Source: Hibiscus mutabilis (Eukaryota > Streptophyta > Magnoliopsida > Malvales > Malvaceae). From it: a stretch of DNA of 64,000 nt. Below, one piece after another: positions 1-10,298 of this stretch. The notes beneath the pieces were generated by a model. The model saw nothing but the letters and a program-made list of their open reading frames with translations, had not been told where the DNA came from and did not search any database. The first letter of the stretch is position 1; each line of letters begins with the position of its first letter. The position numbers were made by a program, and so were the translations under genes. The stretch covers positions 41,275,834-41,339,833 of the forward strand of contig CM033745.1 of NCBI GenBank assembly GCA_019671005.1. The letters run 5' to 3'.

Positions 1-360
1 CACTCCAACTTGTGTTCATCCGAACACTGTAATTGCTTACTCAAGATTCTTAAAGTGTTGTCCAACCAATATTCAGCGATTTTCGAATTGTCATCATCTT
101 GTCCGGTGAAGGTATAGGCTCATTGTTTTGATGGCTTATCAATAGGGGCTCGAACATATTGGACAACAACTGGAGTAGGTTACACAGCTTGCTCAGCTCT
201 CATAGTAGTCATAAACTGCTTGAACATGTCAGCCATGTTTTGATAGCTTTCGGCCTGAGCAGTTGGCACCTCTGGCTCGACACCCTAAGCAGGTAGGTCC
301 TGAGGATTCAGAGGGTCTCCTCATCTAATCTCTTCTCCATGGTTTGAGGAGCTGGTAACA
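1..360 (-). pseudogene. gag fragment, Tekay/Del-like chromovirus
   Basis: Read on the minus strand, this stretch gives the start of a Ty3/Gypsy gag. A segment reading MADMFKQFMTTMRAEQAV is followed by an in-frame stop and then by a capsid-like piece with EYWLDNTLRIL. That tryptophan-containing block resembles the start of the gag capsid region of long-LTR plant chromoviruses. The rest of the element lies beyond the left edge of the window. It sits just downstream of a primer binding site and LTR in the same orientation, which supports gag. The stop means this copy is not functional. The exact start codon cannot be fixed. Confidence 0.6.
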
Positions 361-524
361 AGCTCATTAATATGAGCTTTATTAGACTCATACATATCTA
401 TAATATAAAGAGATCGGGTTAGTCGACAAGTCACTATATACACAATAAATAACTCGTAGGGGGGCAAAGTAATACAATAACAATGCAATAGGATTCAGTT
501 TAGTCCTAGAATCAACTAAACCTA

Positions 525-536
525 GCTTTGATACCA
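525..536 (-). other. primer binding site, tRNA-Met type
   Basis: The minus strand reads TGGTATCAAAGC four bases after the LTR end. It differs by one base from the complement of the initiator tRNA-Met 3' end used by most plant Gypsy elements. It marks 541-3731 as the 5' LTR of a minus-strand element. Confidence 0.8.
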
Positions 537-939
537 CAAATGTAACACCCCTTCCCAGCCTAGTCGAGAACCATGTCGGAGTATGTTACTGATAGATAAA
601 ATGATGACCGATGAATGATTTGTAATCAATGATAGATAAATTAATGATATAATGCTTTAAAACAATGCAATAGTGATACAACAAATCAACAATTCGATAC
701 GAGACTATATTTATCAATTCATGACCAATTTTAAACTTTTATAAGTTCTAGGGACTAATCTATAAATTCAATATTTTAGAGGTCCTTATCTAAAACTAAC
801 CTTACCTTAATAAAATCCAGCCTCAAATGAACAAGCATACAAAGTTTCATACCAAACGGAGTTCAGTTATCACTTCAATTAAGATAAACAATAATCAGTG
901 ACTAATTTGCAATATTCTAAAAGTACTTCTTAACACTTA

Positions 940-1265
940 TAACAAAATTACCTGTCACCATACTGATACCCAAGAGACCATATCGGTATGCTATGCACAT
1001 TTTAAGGATTCCAGATTCCAATGGCCAAAATTGGTATCGATACGGTTGGGGGAGCGTATCGGTACAAGTTGATCAGGTTAACCCGTTTCAATACGCCCTA
1101 AGGTCGTATCGATGCAATTAATTTGCCAAATTCTAGTGTTAACTTTCCATATTGATACGCCCCTTTGACATATCGATACACCCTGTTGACTGATGTTGAT
1201 CATGTCCAAATATGCATACCCGTATCGGTACGCCATCACCCGTATTGATACGCCCTACACTATAA
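940..1265. repeat. cluster of TATCGRTACG palindromic motifs
   Basis: About ten variants of a palindromic decamer (TATCGATACG, TATCGGTACG, TATTGATACG and similar) occur within about 300 bases of the LTR, often spaced by 10-25 bases. The related LTR at 44214-46388 lacks this block. Confidence 0.7.
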
Positions 1266-2984
1266 TGACAGATTTTGCCTGGTTTTTATCAAATTTAATC
1301 TATCATACAATGTTCAAATTTAATGAAACTCTACCAGCAAGTTTATAACATGATAAACTACTAGCATGTATGTCAAGTTTCATATCAAAATGAATCCAGT
1401 TACTAGGTTTTCACTTTCTTATGCTAATTATGCCAATTTTGCCACTTTTAGCCAAACTTAAAAGGTTAATTAGGGTCCTTAAGGCTTATACATGCCACAA
1501 GCCATATGAACACGACAAAATAACTAAAAGTGTCTAGTCTAGCTACTTTTCCACCATTCTAGGAGTTCATAAGGGCATTATACATTACTTTAGCCGTGTG
1601 GTGACTTGCCAAAACTTCCAACTAGCTCTGATCTCGAACCGATATCTTCCCTTAACCTGAAATGCATGAAATGTGATACATTAGGCATACTTTTCCTAGT
1701 GAGGTATTCAAAAATGATGCCAATAACAATGCAATGAATATCAACTCATGCTTTAACAATATCAATGCTATGTTTCATGTTCAATATCAATTATATCATG
1801 TTTCAATATTAACCCTTGGATCAAATCAAAATAGTGGATACATAAATTCCTATGCCTCACCAAATCAATAAATGGTCTAGCCCCTCCGCCTCGCCAAATG
1901 ACCACTATCACAACATCCCTCCACCTTCCCACAATATAGGTCATAGCCCAAGGACCGTAGTCCTTCCGCATGTCAATTGTATCCAATGTCCTTTCGAATC
2001 CAAGGTCCAATAACAATGGTAATATCAGTGACAATGATAATATCAATGGCAATGTTTCAATGACAATGTCGGTGATCAATATTTTCAATATCAATATCAA
2101 TGATCTATGTTCCAATAACTATACCAATAGCAATTTCAATAATGACAATATCATATCAATGACAATGATCCAATAGCAATAGCCAATGGTCAATATAGTC
2201 TCGTTTCAATGACTCAATAACATTGTTCAATGATCTATATAGCCTTATTCAATGATGCCAATGATGATACAATGATCCAATAGTCAATGATTCAATACTA
2301 TAGACTTACTAGTGCTTACCATAATGCCTCCTATGAGGTTTCAATGCAATGGAATCTTGTAACATGTTAGCAATACAATGTTCATTGATAATGAAATCAG
2401 GAAGGCACCTAGCCAATCCCGAGACTTTGACTACACTCACCTCAAATTCCGAAGCTCTCAAGGCTCTCGGATAGTAATACCCTTGTTCCCAATCTTTGTA
2501 GGAGATGATGGAATTTCCTCAAACACTTGAGCTAGGAAAAATTAAAGGAAAATGTTAGAAACAAAAATATAACCTCAAAATCAATACTCCAACTTAATAT
2601 AGCTTTTAACCAATAAACTTCCATGGATTCATGCTCTACAAGCATGGGCTTAACTTTATTCTTCAAGACTTTAAATCTTGAAATTAAACTTCAATGATCC
2701 ATGGATTTTTGAAATTGTTTGAGGGCTTTTACTTACCAAATCTAGGGTTGTCTATTGATATAGATAAGTCAAAGAAAACTCAAGCATTCAAGTGATGTGC
2801 TTGCTGGAGCTTGGTGGAGAAGATAACAGTGGTGGTGCTTGCTTATTCAAAGCAAAAGATGATATGTTTTTGTATAGGATTGGTTTCGGTGGAATCAAAA
2901 ATGGAAGAACTTTTCTTTTATCCATATAGGGTAACTATAAGGGAGCTTTTAGGGTTAAGCACCCTTACCATTAGGCTAAAATTA

Positions 2985-3140
2985 GGCGCGAGTTACACAA
3001 TATCTTATAAAAATCGTAAGAATTTAGGTAGTTACACAATTCCTTACAATGGCGTGAGTTACACAATTTCTTATAAAAATGGTAAGAATTTAGGTTATTA
3101 CACAATAATTATGTAGTTACACAAGTGATAATGATTTTTG
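2985..3140. repeat. short imperfect tandem repeat in LTR
   Basis: Several imperfect copies of a unit of roughly 50 bases containing GAGTTACACAATTTCTTA and GGTAAGAATTTAGG follow one another. It is low-complexity AT-rich sequence inside the LTR with no sign of a gene. Confidence 0.55.
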
Positions 3141-3731
3141 TAGTTACATAATTTCTTATTCATCCTACACAAATCCTTACCAAAATGGTAAAAATTTTGT
3201 AGCTACAGAAAAATCCACCTAATTTTAGCCTAATTTTAAGATGCCTAATTTTAGACAAATCCTAGTTATAACTTTAGCCAATCTTCATTTCACTAATAGC
3301 CAATAGGAAGGTTTTCCTTAGCAAAGGGTAAGCTTACTTAATATATATATTATTTTTTTTCTTACTAATTCTCAATATAAGACAACTATCAAGTTGTCAT
3401 CTTTTTCTTAAGCAAAATGACCACAATCACATGGAGTGGAGGCAAGCAAGGAGGTGAATCACCTCAAAGATGGGGAAATTACAAAGGTAGTCCCCTATCC
3501 TTTCAATCTTTATGATTTTACCCCTAAACTTTCAATTTCCACAAATTAGTCACTAAATAATATTTTGATAAGTTCAATAAGGTCCTTAATCGATAAATTA
3601 ACCCAATTAGAGTTCAATATCAATGCAATTGACCACATAGTCAAAGTTAATACAATATTTGGACCATGACGGTGTAGGGTTTTCGATCGCCGAAACCCTA
3701 TTCCAACTAGATCGGTTTTAGGGATGTTACA

Positions 3732-3799
3732 ATGGTGTTTTAAATTCGGAGCTCCTGTTTTGTAAACTTATTTAAATGGTTATTTTCTCTAATGGATTT
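3732..3799. repeat. older LTR remnant, left piece
   Basis: A short stretch lies between the Tekay-like LTR and the Athila insertion. It continues at 15594 once the Athila element and one copy of its target duplication are removed. The joined piece ends GGGTGTTACA at 15710, so it is taken as the tail of an older Gypsy LTR that received both insertions. Confidence 0.5.
3795..3799. other. target site duplication GATTT, left copy
   Basis: The five bases GATTT directly precede the Athila LTR. They are repeated exactly at 15589-15593 after the other LTR, as expected for Gypsy integration. Confidence 0.85.
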
Positions 3800-4800
3800 T
3801 GTTGCGCATAATAAGTGCTACGCAATTGTGCAAGTATACACGTTGCAAGTTATAGTATAAAAGATATCGTCTCCACAGGGATTGGTGCCACTTCAAGAAT
3901 CTAGTCTCTTGTACTGTAAAAAGTAAAAACACAAATAGAAGATTATAGGAGTTTAACTAATAACTAAACTAGAAGGCAATAAAGTAAAAGAATAAATGAG
4001 ATCAAATGAGAGAGATAGGCCAGGTTATCGTGAGTTAAGGTGTGATAGCCGATTGGATCGTCTTGGTAAAAGAGTGCACGGGAAACTCAGTTGCCGTGGC
4101 AACTTGCACAACGGGGTTGCCTTGGCAACTAATCGATGGTTGCCTGGGCGACTAGTTGGGCAACTACTTGGGCATCTGAGCAGCAAAATTCAAGGTTCAG
4201 CAGAGCATTCTTCAATGGTTTCTTCTTATCCCTAAGTCGAAACTCTAGCTACTTGTGCATGCCTTGATAATAGATCCCTGCGTGAATCAAGGGTGAACAA
4301 CAACCAATCTTGCGCTCCACTTAGCCGTTGAAATCCTTGACTTATTCCTAAACCAAATTAATCTTCACCATCAATAGATTGAATAAATATCATATTCATT
4401 CGTTTCTTGAATCTAACTCTCCCGATATTAGATAAATAGATGAAGTTACGAGATCCTCTCCCAATTCACTCGCAAACAAGAATAAGAACCAAGAATGAAC
4501 AAACCTTGAATAGAAAATTGCAAACTTTTATTACCTAAATAAAATCCAATAGTTTCTCACAACCACAAGACACAATAACCATAGCCAAATAGATTTAGTT
4601 CATGGCTAGGTTCCAAAGAAACACAAGATAAATAATCCCTAGCATGAACCTAATTGAACAAGAAATAAAAAGATGAAGGATGAAGCTTGTCGAAATCCTC
4701 CTTGCCCTAGATGCTTGTCGAAAATTCTCTCTTCTTCCTCTCTTGGAGTTGTCAAAATTCCTCTCTACTCTCCCCTTTGGAGTTGACGACATGGCCTCTA

Positions 4801-4807
4801 ATTTATA
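4801..4807 (-). promoter_or_regulatory. TATA-like box in Athila 3' LTR
   Basis: The minus strand reads CCCTATAAATTAG. The same box is kept at 15031-15037 in the 5' LTR. The GC-richer leader-like sequence downstream fits a transcription start. No transcript evidence is available. Confidence 0.5.
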
Positions 4808-5046
4808 GGGCCTGGTCAAAATCCTTCTTTGAGGAGGAAGTTAAGTTGGAATTAAATTATCTTTGAAGAATATAATTCTTTATTATAATTATATTCCTAC
4901 TAGAACTTCTCCTATCTTCTTGGAATTTAATTATTCTTTAATCTCTTCATGGAAATCAAATTCCTTTGGGATTTAGCTTTGCTCCACGTCATCTTGGTCT
5001 TGTCTAGTCATCAATTTCGACTACCATATCACCTTATTCTTTGTCG

Positions 5047-5150
5047 ACAATTGCCCTGGCAACTGGCTCGGCGTCTCCTTCATGCATTGCCCTGGCAACT
5101 AGCTCGGCATCTCCTTCATGTATTGCCCTGGCAACTAGCTCTAGCTTTGC
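5047..5150. repeat. 36-bp tandem repeat with TTGCCCTGGCAA
   Basis: Three copies of a 36-base unit centred on TTGCCCTGGCAA (5051, 5087, 5123) separated by CTCGGC-type spacers. The same array is present in the 5' LTR at 15278-15390, with two of the palindromes mutated there. Confidence 0.75.
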
Positions 5151-5358
5151 CTTGACAAGTGATCCTGCATATACACACAAAACATACCAAAGCAGCATCT
5201 TTTCCCACAAAAACTACCAAGTTATGTAATCAAGCTCAACGATGGAAGGAAACATGGATTAATGCATGAATGGCTAATTATGCAACTAATATGAGCCTAA
5301 GTCTAACAATAATATGAGTAAAAAGGGTAAGAAAATTAGTACTTTTGAACACTTATCA

Positions 5359-5372
5359 CACCCCCCAAACTC
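5359..5372 (-). other. polypurine tract of Athila
   Basis: The minus strand reads GAGTTTGGGGGGTG directly before the 3' LTR. This is the expected position and composition of a plus-strand priming tract. Confidence 0.75.
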
Positions 5373-5644
5373 GAACTATTGCTTGTCCTCAAGCAATGCA
5401 AACTAATAATTACCTGGCAAGACTTCAATTTTCACAAACTTAGCTTTGAACTTGATTTCAATTCTCAGAACCGTGGCACAAATTATGATTGGCTTTTCAT
5501 TTTTCGGAAAACTTAGGAGTTACTCAGAATCAAACTATAATGCTTGTGAGTGTGTGCGGAGTTGTGTGGAAGTTGATTTTTCGGATTCTATGCAAACAAG
5601 AGGTTTTCAAATTACTTCATTGGGTTCTTTTTAACATGTTTTAA

Positions 5645-5830
5645 CTAGAGCCAGTTTTGGGCACCTCTAGTGTTTTTTTTGTTTTCTTAAGTTAATTAAT
5701 TTATTCGACTAGAGCCAGTTTCGGGCACCTCTAGCGATCAATTTTTTTAGCACATACTAGAGCCAGTTTCGGACACCTCTAGCAATCAATTTTTTTAGCA
5801 CATGCTAGAGCCAATTTCGTGCACCTCTAG
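5645..5830. repeat. four CTAGAG...CTCTAG hairpin repeats
   Basis: Units at 5645-5670, 5709-5734, 5757-5782 and 5805-5830 each have CTAGAG at one end and its complement CTCTAG 26 bases on, with a CCAGTTTCGGGCAC-type loop. The last three are spaced by 48 bases. The arms stay perfect in all four while loops and spacers vary. Confidence 0.75.
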
Positions 5831-6140
5831 CATTCATCCAATTTTTATTCTAATCCCCCAATTTCTTTAATTATCAACCTAAGTTCACTAGAATTCCTTA
5901 AATCAATCAAACCACAACAGTGGTTCATCAAATTTAGCATCATAGTAAAATTCTAAGTTTTTACATGGTTATCCTAGAATAAAAATTCTATCAATTAAGT
6001 GCATTGGCAAAGTCATCATCGGATATTCATCAAATCTAGGAAATTCTTGTTCCAACTAAAGGCATGGCAAGCAATTTATGTATCCTAAATGTAATACTTA
6101 AGATGAATGTAACTAAGCATGGTAACTACTAATAACAATC

Positions 6141-6180
6141 CCCCCCAAACTCGAGTGAGGCATTGTCCTCAATGCATGCA
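6141..6180 (-). other. second polypurine-like tract
   Basis: The minus strand has GAGTTTGGGGGGGATT preceded by an ATTGAGGACAATGC block. This closely resembles the tract and its upstream GAGGACAAGCAAT block next to the 3' LTR. It lies about 780 bases further inside the element. Confidence 0.6.
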
Positions 6181-6219
6181 TTAAATAAGAATAACAAAAA
6201 ATAAAATGCAAACGAGGAC

Positions 6220-7719
6220 TTACTCCGAGAGTTCATCATCGTGGATGATTAGTTTCCTTTTGGTCGGTGTCTTGATTCTCTTGCTTGAACGCGATGGTTG
6301 TTTTATTGTTTCCAGCGGTGGAATCGATCCTCGTACGGGGTTGTCCTCATCGTCCTCTTCATCAATGTCATTGGCTTTTCGCTTGGAGGATTCAATTGGT
6401 GCGGTCTTTGTTGGTGCAATGGAGGACTCGTCCGAATCTGAAAAATCAAACAATGATTCCGTAGGTGTTGATTCGGGCATAGGTTCATTACCTTTGGCTT
6501 TTGCAGTGGTTGCCGGGATGTCTTTAGCTTTGGTTGCCGTGGCATCAGCTTGTGCAGGCATGATGTAGGTTGCTGTGGCATCATCTGTTGCGGTTGTCGT
6601 GGCGACTACTTCATTAGGTGTCGAGGCAAGAATCTCGGCAGGAAAGATTGGGAACGACACGCGATTGTCCGGGTACTTTTCTAGGATGACTTGGGTGATG
6701 GCATTGTTGTGCTCCTTCATGTACCTCATGAACATTATTTGTCGGTCTTCAATTTGCCTTAGGTGGCTCACCAATGGTTGCAAGAGTGCTTCAAAGTGTC
6801 CCGGGGTTGATGGCCGAGTTGCCCGGGCATTAGGTGCTTGGGTATTAGGGATTGCCGGGGTGGCAAGAGTTGTCGCGGCAATTGGAGGCCTTGAAGATTT
6901 TCTCAGTGCCTCTCCCATTAGCTTTCGAAATTGTGCTTGATTCCAACCGGACTTTGGTAGGGCCTTTTCATCGGTGGACTCACTTGGGACATGCATCTCC
7001 TTATAAAGATTAGAAATTAAGCAAGGGAAGAAAAGAGAACCCTTATCTTTTGAGCTACATACAAAAATCTCATCACAAATAATTTTTCCAATGTTAATGA
7101 TGCAATTATGCGAAGTAGAATGTATGAGCAAAAGACGTGGTATATCAACGGTAGTATTATGTGTGGTGGGCATTAAAGAAGTTTTAACAAACTTATTCCA
7201 TAGTTTTGCCTCGGGTTTAAGCCGAAGGCAATTTACCGTGCCCTTGTATTTACCGTCGTTCTAATGAGTTCCCGGTTGAGTGAGTTCTTGAAGCATCTTG
7301 TCGAGTTGCTTGGGCGTGATTTGATCAACGAAGGCTTGATGCTCGTCCTTCTCAATGTAAAGCCCGTAAAAGGTGTTGACATTTTTGGGGCTTATGAGTA
7401 TGGCCTTGTTACGAACAAAAACATAAGGATTATTCGGGTTAGGTGAGTGAGCACAGAATTCTCTTACCCATGAGATGTTGCCCGGTTCCGATTGATGGCA
7501 AAAGATTTGCCACTTTTGATGTGCAATCCTCTCGAAGATGAATGGTTCAAGGCTGAAATCTTGATGAGAGTTGGAGTATTCAAAGCCTTGTTCTTCATAA
7601 ATCTTCCGGCTTTCAAACTTGGAGTGAAATCTTTCTTGAACCACCAGTGTAGCAAACTTCTTGTATCTTGGTTCTTTGGAGGAACTTGGATGAACCTAAA
7701 ATTTAATTTTGGATGCCAT
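6220..7719 (-). pseudogene. env-position ORF, putative plant transposon protein type
   Basis: One frame of about 500 codons runs from an ATG at 7717-7719 to a stop at 6220, broken by TAG at 7696-7698 and 7261-7263. The N-terminal half contains VFVRNKAILIS and NTFYGLYI; the middle contains LMPTTHNTTVDIPRLLLI and INIGKIICDEI. These are the kinds of motif I associate with the 'putative plant transposon protein' domain (Pfam Transposase_32) that often follows integrase in Athila-like elements. The C-terminal half is low complexity, rich in Ala, Thr and Ser, and ends in a basic stretch with KRIKTPTKRK. I see no clear signal peptide or transmembrane helix, so an envelope role is not supported. Its function is unknown. 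Confidence 0.65.
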
Positions 7720-8253
7720 GGATGATCTTGGTTGTGAGTTTTGTAAAAACAAATAAAATAAAATAAAATAAACTAAAGAGTTACAAGATAAAAAGTAGGA
7801 ATAGGTTAAGGGTGATGAGTTTTATAGAAAAGATAGATGGTAAATATGGTGGGCGGGATTAGGGGAAGACAAAAAAAGGGTTTTGGTTTAGGGGAAGGGT
7901 GACGGCAAGGGGGTTTAATTAGGGCAAGTTGGAAGCTTTATATAAGCCTTAGATTCAGCCAATTAATTTCCTTGTTGAAGATGTTTTCCTTCTTGGATTA
8001 AAATTCCTCTTTATCTTGAACTCTTTTCCTACAATTCAAAGACAAATCAAATAAGGATTAAAATTAAAGATAAACTAATAAAAGAAAATAAATAAAGATG
8101 TGTAAAGGGATTCTTAAACTTAAAGAAAGATAAAACAAAAGAAAATCTATCCTAAAAAAACAAATAATCGAAAGTAATAAAAAAATAAAAATTAAATAGT
8201 TCAAAAAAATTAAAAATAAAAAAATAAAATAAAATATCGAAAGGAGAGCATGC
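7720..8253 (-). other. AT-rich spacer between integrase and extra ORF
   Basis: Mostly A-rich low-complexity sequence with AAATAAAATAAAATAAAC-like runs. I see no coding frame. It may hold the splice or internal promoter signals an env-position ORF would need, but none can be named. Confidence 0.45.
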
Positions 8254-9576
8254 TCATGCATCTCCTAAGGTGACCACTTCTTTGTTACGTTCCACATGGG
8301 CACCATTGTAGTGTTTCAATCTTTGTCCATTAACTTCGAATTCATGTTTGTCAGTGATGGACTTAATTATCACAGCACCATGGGAGAATGGTTTGACAAC
8401 TTCGAATGGTCCCGACCATCTTGATTTCAGTTTTCCCGGGAAAAGTTTTAGCCGAGAATTGAATAGGAGAACTAGTTGCCCTAGCATGAATTGCCGCGGA
8501 AATAGTTTCTTGTCATGCCATTGCTTTGTTTTCTCCTTGTAGATTCGTGCATTGTTATAGGCGAGTGCACAGAGTTTTTCTATCTCGTTGAGGTCCAACA
8601 AACACTTTTGTCCGACACTTTCCCAATCCATATTCACGGTCTTGATTGCCCAGTATGCCTTGTGTTCGGTTTCCAATGGTAGATGGCATTTTTGCCATAG
8701 ACAAGTCGGAAGGGGGACATACCTAAGGGTGTTTTGAATGCAGTGCGATATGCCCAAAGCGCGTCATCTAGTCTTAATGACCAATCCTTCCTAGAGGGAT
8801 TTACAACTTTCTCGAGTATACCCTTCAATTCCTGGTTGGAAATTTCTGCTTGCCCGTTGGTTTGTGGGTGATATACCGTGGTGATCTTGTGTGATACGCC
8901 GAAGCGTTGCAACATCTTGGCAATAAGTCTGTTGTCAAAATGCTTGCCTTCGTCACTGATAATTTCTCTAAGGGTGTTTTGAATGCAGTGCGATATGCCC
9001 AAAGAATCGTTGCACGGTCTTGGAAACGTTGTTGGGAACTGCAGCTGCCTCAACCCATTTAGACACGTAGTCGACGGCAAGTAGAATGTAGAGGTTGTTG
9101 AATGAAGATGGGAAAGGTCCCATAAAATCGATCCCCCATACATCGAACAATTCCACCTCGATAATGTTCTGGAGTGGCATCTCATGTCGTCTAGAGATAT
9201 TGCCCGTCCTCTGGCAACAATCACATTGCTTGTAAAAGTCTTGGGCATCTTTGTACAATGTTGGCCAATACAAACCGGATTGCAAAACTTTGGCCGCGGT
9301 ACGAGTTCCTCCAAAATATCCTTCATAGGGTGAAGAATGGCATTGTCAGAGTACATTCTGTTACTCTTCTTCAGGGACACATCGGCGTATAACCTGATCT
9401 GCACATTGTTTAAACAAAAGAGGCTCGTTCCAAAAGTAATGCTTAGCATCATGGCGGAACAGCTTCTTCCCTTGGTGAGTAAGGCCATAAGGTAAAATAC
9501 CACAAACAAGGAAATTAACTAAATCCGCGTACCAGGGTATTGCCGAGGCATGTGCTGCCGTGGCGACTGCTTCCAA
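8254..9576 (-). pseudogene. Athila integrase (broken)
   Basis: The zinc-binding region is recognisable around 9190-9300 (YWPTLYKDAQDF and CDCCQR). The core follows (GIDFMGPFPSSF, VDYVSKWVEAA, then IISDEGKHF and HHPQTNGQ-like YHPQTNGQAE). The C-terminal part contains WHDKKLFPRQF and LKSRWSGPFEVV. Breaks include TAA at 9361-9363, TGA at 9346-9348, a frameshift near 8690, and replacement of core sequence at 8968-9004 by a 37-base copy of 8723-8759. That copy puts a stop and a frame change into the catalytic core. Neighbours are RNase H upstream and the extra ORF downstream. Confidence 0.85.
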
Positions 9577-9743
9577 AATTGCCGAGGCATGCGCATCAAG
9601 GGCTGGTGCAGCGTTGAGAGTTGCTGAGCGTGCGCGTCCATGGTTGCCGAGGCATGCACGTCCATGGTTGCCGAGGCAACTAAAATTTGTTCATCCGGGA
9701 ATGCATCACATATCTCTAGATCTGCGTCCTCCTCCCTATTGCG

Positions 9744-10298
9744 TTCTAAACGTGATAAGTGATCGGCCACTTGATTTTCTGTTCCTTTCCTGTCCTTAAT
9801 TTCAATATCAAATTCTTGTAAAAGTAATATCCAACGAATCAAACGAGGTTTGGCATCCTTTTTAGCAAATAGATATTTGATTGCCGAATGGTCCGTATGA
9901 ACAATTACCTTTGTACCAATCAAATAGGATCAGAACTTGTCAAATGCGAAAACTACAGCTAGTAACTCTTTCTCCGTTATTGTGTAATTCACTTGAGCAC
10001 TATTAAGAGTTTTACTAGCGTAGTATATCACATGGAAGGTCTTACCTGTGCGTTGGCCTAGGACTGCTCCTACCGCGAAATCACTTGCATCACACATTAG
10101 CTCAAAAGGTAGCGTCCAATCTGGTTGAACGACAATGGGTGCTGAGGCAAGCTTTTCCTTTAGGGTTTCGAATGCTTGGGTGCAAGAATCATCAAAATCG
10201 AAGACTTTATCATGTTCAAGCAAATTGCACAAGGGTTTAGTGATTTTAGAAAAATTATGAATGAACCTCCTGTAAAAACCTGCATGTCCAAGAAAACT
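9744..10298 (-). pseudogene. Athila RNase H (broken)
   Basis: The frame of the reverse transcriptase continues past TGA at 10299-10301. It shows FELMCDASDFAVGAVLGQ, then YTITEKELLAVVFAFDKF, a TGA at 9930-9932, then VIVHTDHSAIKYL and VADHLSRLE. These are the Asp/Glu-bearing blocks of retroelement RNase H in the right order. A repetitive linker with TTGCCGAGGCATGC motifs (9540-9690 on the plus strand) joins it to integrase, with a frameshift in between. Confidence 0.87.

Larger units (their letters stand above)
541..3731 (-). repeat. 5' LTR of Tekay/Del-like retrotransposon
   Basis: The LTR starts TGTAACACCCC on the plus strand and ends GGGATGTTACA, giving near-palindromic termini. A related LTR with the same ends and shared interior blocks (for example the block at 2440-2500 ending in GGCTCTCGGATAG) lies at 44214-46388, so this is a family. 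This copy is about 1 kb longer. The extra length lies mainly in a cluster of TATCGATACG-like motifs (940-1265) and in repeats near 2985-3140. Short ORFs inside are not conserved with the other copy and are not called. The left partner LTR is off-window. Confidence 0.8.
3800..5358 (-). repeat. 3' LTR of Athila element
   Basis: The plus-strand sequence begins TGTTGCGC and ends ACACTTATCA. It aligns along its whole length with 14034-15588, apart from scattered substitutions and a few short indels. Palindromic motifs such as TTGCCGTGGCAA (4091) and TTGCCCTGGCAA (5051, 5087, 5123) recur inside it. A TATA-like box lies at 4801-4807 on the minus strand. Confidence 0.93.
5373..6219 (-). other. Athila 3' non-coding region
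   Basis: No coding signal is visible. The region holds four copies of a hairpin-forming unit (5645-5830) and a second polypurine-like tract near 6141. It separates the env-position ORF from the 3' LTR. Confidence 0.6.

Noticed and set aside
2811..3116. A 101-codon plus-strand frame
   Set aside because: Lies inside the Tekay-like LTR over imperfect tandem repeats and is not kept in the related LTR.
3996..4235. A 79-codon plus-strand frame kept in both Athila LTRs (also 14229-14465)
   Set aside because: The two LTRs were identical at insertion, so conservation between them is no evidence of selection. It is antisense to the element.
6206..6940. Plus-strand frames at 6206-6568 and 6575-6940
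   Set aside because: Antisense shadows of the env-position ORF, rich in Ser, Ala and Val as the reverse of an Ala/Thr-rich coding sequence.
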